This document shows positions 59,478 to 64,000 of a stretch of 64,000 nucleotides of DNA, piece after piece. Source of the stretch: Panacagrimonas perspica (GTDB taxonomy: Bacteria; Pseudomonadota; Gammaproteobacteria; Nevskiales; Nevskiaceae); assembly GCF_004364935.1 (NCBI RefSeq), contig NZ_SOBT01000008.1:1429534-1493533 (forward strand), in the 5' to 3' direction. The position numbers and the translations under genes are program-made. Under the pieces are notes generated by a model. It ran no database searches, was not told where the DNA came from, and saw only the letters and a program-made list of their open reading frames with translations. The stretch's first letter is position 1. Every line of letters begins with the position of its first letter.

Positions 59478-59864
59478 ATGAACCTCGTCAAGACCCTCAA
59501 GTCCGCCGCCGCCATCTCTGCCGTCGCCCTGTCGTTCGTGTCGGCCCCGTCGTTCGCAACGGTCGGCCTCCACGCCGACGCGTCGCTGGGCGTCAAGACG
59601 TGCCGGAACGGAAGTGAATGCACCGATCCCAACGGTCCGAGCCTCGACGGCTTCGCCGGCACCGCCTCCCAGGCGCCGTCGATCCGCACCTGCACGAAGA
59701 CCACCGCGGAGTGCGCGGACCCGAACGGCCCCAGCCTGGATGGTCTCGTCGACCCCAAGCTGGGCACGGTCATCTCGGCCACCGATCCCGTGCCCCGATC
59801 TCGGCGCATGAAAAAGCCCGCACTTTCTGCGGGCTCAATGATCTCTCGTGGCCCCGTTGGATGA
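59478..59864 (+). CDS. small secreted protein with duplicated Cys/DPNGPSLDG motif
   Basis: The 128-aa product has a clear signal peptide (MNLVKTLKSAAAISAVALSF, cleavage after PSFA near 27) and a mature part with two copies of a TC-x4-5-EC-x-DPNGPSLDG unit (about residues 40-58 and 70-88). AGGAG lies 8 bp before the ATG. The last about 18 residues (MKKPALSAGSMISRGPVG) are encoded across the terminator of the opposing tRNA operon and may not be important. No known domain; the four Cys may form two disulfides or bind metal. Confidence 0.7.
   Translation: MNLVKTLKSAAAISAVALSFVSAPSFATVGLHADASLGVKTCRNGSECTDPNGPSLDGFAGTASQAPSIRTCTKTTAECADPNGPSLDGLVDPKLGTVISATDPVPRSRRMKKPALSAGSMISRGPVG
59811..59834 (-). 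terminator. rho-independent terminator of the tRNA operon
   Basis: On the minus strand GCCCGCA-GAAAG-TGCGGGC is followed by TTTTT. It lies 36 bp beyond the tRNA-Leu 3' end. It sits inside the coding frame of the opposing secreted-protein gene. Confidence 0.92.
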
Positions 59865-59869
59865 CTAAA

Positions 59870-59956
59870 TGGTGCCCAAAGCCGGACTCGAACCGGCACG
59901 ACCCGAAAGTCAGGGGATTTTAAGTCCCCGGCGTCTACCGATTCCGCCATTCGGGC
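59870..59956 (-). tRNA. tRNA-Leu (anticodon TAA)
   Basis: The acceptor GCCCGAA pairs with TTTGGGC (one G-T), and CCA is encoded. The anticodon arm GGGGA-CTTAAAA-TCCCC gives TAA, and a long variable arm (TGACTTTCGGGTCG) is typical of leucine tRNA. It corresponds to leuZ in the conserved pgsA-glyW-cysT-leuZ order. Confidence 0.97.
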
Positions 59957-60003
59957 ACTGCCTCGAGAGGCGGCCATGCTAGCCGAGGATGCGAGGCGAG
60001 GAA

Positions 60004-60077
60004 TGGAGGCTGGGGTCGGAATTGAACCGGCGTACGCGGATTTGCAGTCCGCTGCATAACCACTCTGCCACCCAGCC
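60004..60077 (-). tRNA. tRNA-Cys (anticodon GCA)
   Basis: The acceptor GGCTGGG pairs with CCCAGCC, and CCA is encoded. The anticodon arm GCGGA-CTGCAAA-TCCGC gives GCA, and the T arm is GCCGGTTCAATTCCGAC. Second of three tRNAs on the minus strand. Confidence 0.97.
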
Positions 60078-60110
60078 GGGCGCCGTGATTCTAACGGCTA
60101 AGCAGAAGCG

Positions 60111-60132
60111 AAAAACCCCGGTGGAACCGGGG
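60111..60132 (-). terminator. hairpin with T-run between tRNA-Gly and tRNA-Cys
   Basis: On the minus strand CCCCGGT-TCC-ACCGGGG is followed by TTTTT. As a strong intrinsic terminator it would reduce the downstream tRNA-Cys and tRNA-Leu levels relative to tRNA-Gly, unless it is a processing hairpin. Confidence 0.8.
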
Positions 60133-60145
60133 CCTTTCACGAATC

Positions 60146-60221
60146 TGGAGCGGGAAACGAGGTTCGAACTCGCGACCTCAACCTTGGCAAGGTTGCGCTC
60201 TACCAACTGAGCTATTCCCGC
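60146..60221 (-). tRNA. tRNA-Gly (anticodon GCC)
   Basis: The acceptor GCGGGAA pairs with TTCCCGC, and CCA is encoded. The anticodon arm CAACC-TTGCCAA-GGTTG gives GCC, and the T arm is GCGAGTTCGAACCTCG. First gene of the tRNA operon after a strong promoter. Confidence 0.97.
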
Positions 60222-60233
60222 TTGGGGACGCGC

Positions 60234-60261
60234 ATTTTAGCCGCTGATCTTTCGGAGTCAA
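60234..60261 (-). promoter_or_regulatory. sigma-70 promoter of the tRNA operon
   Basis: On the minus strand TTGACT, 16 bp, TAAAAT, followed by GCGCGTCCCC (GC-rich discriminator, typical of stringently controlled stable-RNA promoters) and the tRNA-Gly 5' end 12 bp beyond the -10. Confidence 0.85.
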
Positions 60262-60357
60262 TGGAAGACGCAGGGCGGACGGCAAATTAGTTTCACGATC
60301 GTGTCGCCGCGCCCCGCACGAAATCTGCAAGACATGAGCCGCCCGCAACTCGTCGGT

Positions 60358-60405
60358 CCTTCAGCTGACGGTGTTCCTTCATGAAAGGCCAGGCTGCGCG
60401 CAGGT
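60358..60405 (-). pseudogene. gene-tail scar: divergent copy of the pgsA 3' end
   Basis: This 48-bp stretch aligns, 127 bp away, with 60485-60532 at the end of pgsA with 6 mismatches. Both read LRAAWPFMKE on the minus strand; three codon changes are silent and two alter residues (DH to HR). It lies between tRNA-Gly and pgsA in the same direction as pgsA, with no start codon or upstream coding part. Confidence 0.75.
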
Positions 60406-60479
60406 CCGGTACCGACACGGTGCCGCGAAGCGTGGGTGCGGGAGGTGCCGGCGTACCTGCGCGACCTGCCAGCAGATCG

Positions 60480-61070
60480 TCAGCCCTTGAGCTGATGATC
60501 TTCCTTCATGAAGGGCCAGGCCGCGCGCAGGTACACCACCATCGAATACACCGTCAGCACCGCCGCGACGAACAGCAGTCCGAACCCCAGGTCGTAGATC
60601 GGCAATCCGAAGGTGTCGTCGCGCCACAGCATCATGCCGATCGCGGTCATCTGGAAGCCGGTCTTGATCTTGCCGACGGTGCCCACCGCCACGCTGGTGC
60701 GCGCGCCGAGTTCCGCCATCCATTCGCGCAGCGCCGAGATCGTGATCTCGCGGCCGATGATCACCGCCACCAGCAAGGACAGCAGGCCTGCGGTGCTGCC
60801 GTTGGCCTGCGCGTCGTGCAGCAGCATCACGAGCGACACCGCCACCAGCAGCTTGTCCGCCACCGGGTCGAGGAAAGCGCCGAACTTCGACGTCTGGCCG
60901 AGCTGGCGCGCAAGCCAGCCATCGAACCAGTCGGTGATTGCGGCGATCGCGAACAGGATGCAGGCGGCCTGATGCGCGTAGGGCCAGTTCTTCAGATAGA
61001 ACATCCCGAGCACGAGCGGGATGATCGCGAGTCGCAGCAGCGTCAGAACGTTGGGAATCGTCAGCGGCAT
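60480..61070 (-). CDS. pgsA: CDP-diacylglycerol-glycerol-3-phosphate phosphatidyltransferase PgsA
   Basis: The 196-aa membrane enzyme makes phosphatidylglycerophosphate for anionic phospholipids. It has the CDP-alcohol phosphotransferase motif DWFDGWLARQ...GAFLDPVADK (DGx2ARx8Gx3Dx3D), starts with the usual MPLTIPNVLTLLRL, and has about five membrane helices (LLSLLVAVIIGREITISAL and others). Its ATG lies 61 bp after the uvrC stop codon, in the conserved uvrC-pgsA-tRNA order. A divergent copy of its 3' end lies downstream. Confidence 0.96.
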   Translation of the reverse strand: MPLTIPNVLTLLRLAIIPLVLGMFYLKNWPYAHQAACILFAIAAITDWFDGWLARQLGQTSKFGAFLDPVADKLLVAVSLVMLLHDAQANGSTAGLLSLLVAVIIGREITISALREWMAELGARTSVAVGTVGKIKTGFQMTAIGMMLWRDDTFGLPIYDLGFGLLFVAAVLTVYSMVVYLRAAWPFMKEDHQLKG

Positions 61071-61131
61071 GAGTCAGTGTCGGGGTTCCGCGCCACAGTT
61101 TCCACTGCGACGCCAAGGTCCGCTGTTCTCC

Positions 61132-63102
61132 TCAGCGGAAATGAGCATGGATGCGCGCCGCCAGCGTCGCGTTGACCCCCTCCACTTTCGCGATTTCGTC
61201 GACGCTCGCGCGCTTGAGCTGTGCCAGACCACCGAAGGCCTTGAGCAAGGCGCGACGACGCGTCGGCCCCAGCCCTTCGATCGACTCCAGGTCCGACGTC
61301 AGCCGCGCCTTTTCGCGCCGGCCGCGGTGCCCGGTGATCGCAAACCGGTGCGCTTCGTCGCGGATGCGCTGGATCAGGTGCAGTGCCGGCGAATCCGGCG
61401 GCAGGCGCAGCGGCAGTTCGCGCTCGGGAAGGATCAACTCTTCGAGGCCCGGCTTGCGCGTCGGGCCCTTTGCAATGGCGACGACGCGCAGGTTCTCGAT
61501 GCCCAGTTCGTCCAGCGCTTCCAGCGCGGCGTTGAGCTGACCGAGGCCACCGTCGATGAACAGCACGTCGGGCTGCGGCGCTTCGCCGGTCTTGGCGCGC
61601 GCGAAGCGGCGCTTCACGGCCTGGTGAATGGCGGCGTAATCGTCGCCGGCGACGATCGCCGCACGCGGATCCTCACCCTCCGGCACGATGCCGACGTCGC
61701 CTGCGACGTCGACCGCCTCGATCCGCCCACCGGCACCCGAGGCCGCGTCCGGGTCGATGATCGCCGCGTCGCGGCTTTCGATATTGAATTTCCGGTACGC
61801 ACTCTTCAGCGGCCCGTCCTGGTTGAAGACCACGCAGGACGCCACCGTGCGCTCGCCGCGCGTATGCGAGATGTCGAAGCACTCCATGCGCGTCGGCGGC
61901 TTGTCGAGGTCCAGCGCCTGCTGAAGCTCGAGCAGGCGCGCGTCCATGCTCGCCGACTCGACCAGTCGCGCCGACAGGGCCTGCGCAGCCGTGCTCTGCG
62001 CCATCTCCATCAGGCGCACTTTGATGCCGCGCTGCGGCTTGCGGATGGCGACGTTGCGCTTGGCGACCCGCGCGATCGCCTGCTCCAGCCACTCGCAATC
62101 CTCGGGCGGATGACTGACGAGGATCTCCGGCGGCGGCGGTTGATCGAGGTAGTGCTGGCTCAGGAAGCTCTCGATCAGCTCCTCGGGCGGCGCGTGCGCG
62201 GAATGCTTCGGAAAATGACTGCGATGACCCAGGTTCAAGCCATCGCGCACACTCATCACCACCACGCAGCTTCCCGAGGCGTGCGGCGCGCAAGCGATGA
62301 CGTCGAGATCGTCGGCGCCACCGGTGATCGCGCGGTTCTCGCGTACGCGCTTGAGCGCGGCGATCTGGTCGCGCAGTCGCGCCGCGCGCTCGAACTCCAG
62401 CACTTCGGCGGCACGGTCCATTTCCACCGCGAGCTCGCTCGCCAGCTCGTCCGCCTTGCCCTCGAGCAGGCGCGAGGCGTTGCGCAGGTCGTGCGCGTAA
62501 TCCTCCTTCGTCACCAGTCCGACGCAGGGCGCGGAGCAGCGCTTGATCTGGTGCTGCAGGCAGGGCCGCTGGCGGTTGGCGAAGAACGTGTCGCGGCAGG
62601 GGCGAAGCTTGAACAGCTTCTGCAACGTGTAGAGCGTCTCGCGCACGGCGCTGGCGCTGGGGAACGGCCCGAAGTAGCGATCCTTGCCGGACTTCGCGCC
62701 GCGGTAGTAGCCGATGCGCGGAAACTCGTGCGACGTGAAGCGCACGTACGGATAACTCTTGTCGTCGCGATAGACGATGTTGTACTTCGGCGACAGTTCC
62801 TTGATCAGGTTCGACTCGAGGATCAGCGCCTCATCCTCGGTGTGCGTGATCGTCACCTCGACGCGGATCACCTGCGAGACCATGGCCTCGATGCGAGGAT
62901 CGCCGGAGGCGCGCAGGAAGTAGCTGCTGACGCGCTTGCGCAGGTTGCGCGCCTTGCCCACGTACAGCAGCTCCCCGCCGGGCCCGTACATGCGATAGAC
63001 GCCGGGCTCGAGCGTGAGCTGCGACAGGAATGCCCGCGCGTCGAACCCGCCGTCCTTGGGACTCCCGGAAGACGCCTGCTGCGGCACGTCCACCGCCGTC
63101 AT
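61132..63102 (-). CDS. uvrC: excinuclease ABC subunit C
   Basis: The 656-aa nuclease makes both incisions in nucleotide excision repair. It has the GIY-YIG domain (EPGVYRMYGPGGELLYVGKA, RNLRKRVSSYF), the UVR motif region (VEMDRAAEVLEFERAARLRD), the RNase H-like C-terminal nuclease (ECFDISHTRGERTVASCVVF, VLFIDGGLGQLNAALEAL) and two helix-hairpin-helix motifs (LESIEGLGPTRRRALLKAFG, IAKVEGVNATLAARI). The ATG overlaps the upstream gene stop by 4 bp (ATGA). Confidence 0.97.
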   Translation of the reverse strand: MTAVDVPQQASSGSPKDGGFDARAFLSQLTLEPGVYRMYGPGGELLYVGKARNLRKRVSSYFLRASGDPRIEAMVSQVIRVEVTITHTEDEALILESNLIKELSPKYNIVYRDDKSYPYVRFTSHEFPRIGYYRGAKSGKDRYFGPFPSASAVRETLYTLQKLFKLRPCRDTFFANRQRPCLQHQIKRCSAPCVGLVTKEDYAHDLRNASRLLEGKADELASELAVEMDRAAEVLEFERAARLRDQIAALKRVRENRAITGGADDLDVIACAPHASGSCVVVMSVRDGLNLGHRSHFPKHSAHAPPEELIESFLSQHYLDQPPPPEILVSHPPEDCEWLEQAIARVAKRNVAIRKPQRGIKVRLMEMAQSTAAQALSARLVESASMDARLLELQQALDLDKPPTRMECFDISHTRGERTVASCVVFNQDGPLKSAYRKFNIESRDAAIIDPDAASGAGGRIEAVDVAGDVGIVPEGEDPRAAIVAGDDYAAIHQAVKRRFARAKTGEAPQPDVLFIDGGLGQLNAALEALDELGIENLRVVAIAKGPTRKPGLEELILPERELPLRLPPDSPALHLIQRIRDEAHRFAITGHRGRREKARLTSDLESIEGLGPTRRRALLKAFGGLAQLKRASVDEIAKVEGVNATLAARIHAHFR

Positions 63103-64000
63103 CGCACCGGAACGTAGGTCTCGGTGACCTGGCCCGCGCCGGAGGTGCTCGCGTTGGAGACGTACACGTCCCAGGGCGGACCATTGGTCTCGAAGCCCAC
63201 CGCCTGCTTGTAGGCCATAAGCTTCTGCAGATGGGTCGACAGGCCGTCGTGCGGCCCGCGGTGGACCGAGCGCAGCGCGAGGCCCGCGTAGGACTGGCCG
63301 ATCTTCACGTTGCGATCGGTGCGCGGCTGGGCGGTGCCGGCCGGAACCGGAATGGCGGCGTCGAATTCGTAGACCCCCTTCTCCGCGTCCCATTTCCTGC
63401 CGATGGCCAGCGGCGGACCCGAAGGCTTCACGCCATCGCGCGACAGGGCCGCCGTGATCTGCGCGTAGGCACGCTCATAGGCCTGCGCGATGGCGACCGG
63501 CTGGGTGCCGCTGCGGCCCGAGATATAGGCGATCGGCTTGGCGACCAGGTCGACCCGCTCCACCGGGAGGTCGGCGAAATCCGCGTCCGGCAGGCTCTCG
63601 ACATGGGCCTTGAGCTGGGCCAGCCCGCGCTCGTAATCGGGGCCGACCATGCGCTCGAGCATCAGGCCGAAGTAGCGGGCCAGCAGGCTGGAGCCGAACG
63701 TCGACTCGTGCTGCCACAGCACCCGGGTGCCCGTACCTTCAGGCGTCAGTTCGAACTGCGTGGTGTTCTGAGCGTCCATGCCGGAGAACACCACGTGCAC
63801 GCTCACGCGACTGTACGGAACGGACTCGATGATCTCCTGGCTGCCCGAACCCACCGACTCGATCTCGCTGGTCCAGACGAAACGGGCGCCGACTCCGTTG
63901 ATCGGACCTTCCAGCTTCGTCTTCATGTCGGGATCGAGCTTGGCCCAGGGCGACCAGGCTTCGAGATGCCGGAAACCATCGAGCACGGTGAACACCGTGG
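63099..64000 (-). CDS. SRPBCC plus GyrI-like domain protein, 5' partial
   Basis: The visible 300 residues (start beyond the window) comprise a START/polyketide-cyclase-type domain (LDGFRHLEAWSPWAKLDPDM, ARFVWTSEIESVGSGSQEII, TQFELTPEGTGTRVLWQHES) followed by a GyrI/AraC-effector-binding-like domain (LVAKPIAYISGRSGTQPVAI, AIGRKWDAEKGVYEFDAAIP, SVHRGPHDGLSTHLQKLMAY). Both bind small hydrophobic molecules. A membrane or signal part may precede it. The stop overlaps the uvrC start by 4 bp, unusual next to a DNA-repair gene. Confidence 0.75.
   Translation of the reverse strand, partial: TVFTVLDGFRHLEAWSPWAKLDPDMKTKLEGPINGVGARFVWTSEIESVGSGSQEIIESVPYSRVSVHVVFSGMDAQNTTQFELTPEGTGTRVLWQHESTFGSSLLARYFGLMLERMVGPDYERGLAQLKAHVESLPDADFADLPVERVDLVAKPIAYISGRSGTQPVAIAQAYERAYAQITAALSRDGVKPSGPPLAIGRKWDAEKGVYEFDAAIPVPAGTAQPRTDRNVKIGQSYAGLALRSVHRGPHDGLSTHLQKLMAYKQAVGFETNGPPWDVYVSNASTSGAGQVTETYVPVR

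Noticed and set aside
59870-60221. tRNA cluster as a phage or island attachment site
   Set aside because: No integrase, no partial tRNA copy and no direct repeat of a tRNA end were found nearby.
1-64000. CRISPR array or restriction/anti-phage defence genes
   Set aside because: No regularly spaced direct repeats, no cas, restriction, abortive-infection or toxin-antitoxin genes were recognised.

Overview
The window is GC-rich and densely coded, from a Gram-negative gammaproteobacterium. Two conserved blocks place it there: yebC-ruvC-ruvA-ruvB-ybgC-tolQRAB-pal-cpoB running toward a tRNA-Lys gene, and uvrC-pgsA followed by tRNA-Gly, tRNA-Cys and tRNA-Leu (the E. coli uvrC-pgsA-glyW-cysT-leuZ order). 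The load of acyl-CoA dehydrogenases, Baeyer-Villiger-type monooxygenases, a P450 and an AlkB/XylM-type hydroxylase suggests a hydrocarbon-, sterol- or fatty-acid-degrading lineage such as Nevskiales or Xanthomonadales. That taxonomic narrowing is inference.

Layout. 1-13.5 kb, mostly plus strand: a broken alpha/beta-hydrolase tail, an aminoglycoside-phosphotransferase-like kinase, a PPP-type phosphatase, a hemerythrin, DUF3309, an AI-2E-type permease, an acyl-CoA dehydrogenase, a luciferase-like oxidoreductase, a minus-strand SnoaL/MDR pair, a cupin, two small hypotheticals, a flavin monooxygenase with an intact BVMO fingerprint, and a retropepsin-like protein. 13.7-24.7 kb, minus strand: DUF1272, acyl-CoA dehydrogenase plus crotonase, an electron-transfer reductase plus AlkB/XylM-type hydroxylase with a MalT/AlkS-like regulator upstream, a second BVMO-like enzyme, and a third acyl-CoA dehydrogenase. 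24.8-36.7 kb: tRNA-Lys, queC-queE, Tol-Pal, RuvABC, YebC, YfaZ and dihydrolipoamide dehydrogenase. 36.9-40.4 kb: a PF10118-like protein and an AraC regulator divergent from a cytochrome P450. 40.6-45.7 kb: odhB-odhA and galU. 45.8-50.9 kb: a MarR-RND efflux operon. 51.1-58.9 kb: a complete ccmABCDEFGHI cytochrome c maturation operon ending in a MaoC-like hydratase. 59-64 kb: an ankyrin-like remnant, a small secreted repeat peptide, three tRNAs, pgsA, uvrC and a SRPBCC/GyrI-like protein cut by the window edge.

Most noteworthy. (1) A candidate inducible hydroxylase system at 16.2-21.4 kb: ferredoxin-reductase, membrane diiron hydroxylase and MalT/AlkS-type ATPase regulator. (2) Two 'gene-tail scars', divergent copies of the 3' ends of the MaoC gene and of pgsA lying just beyond the intact genes. 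Their differences are largely synonymous, so they look like leftovers of allele replacement or of lost paralogues rather than random decay. (3) A family of at least six REP/BIME-like palindromic elements of about 70 bp, two of which supply the stop codon of the neighbouring gene. (4) A small secreted protein with a duplicated Cys-pair/DPNGPSLDG motif whose C-terminal codons are the terminator hairpin of the opposing tRNA operon.

Long antisense open frames are common here because of the GC-rich third positions and were not taken as genes.
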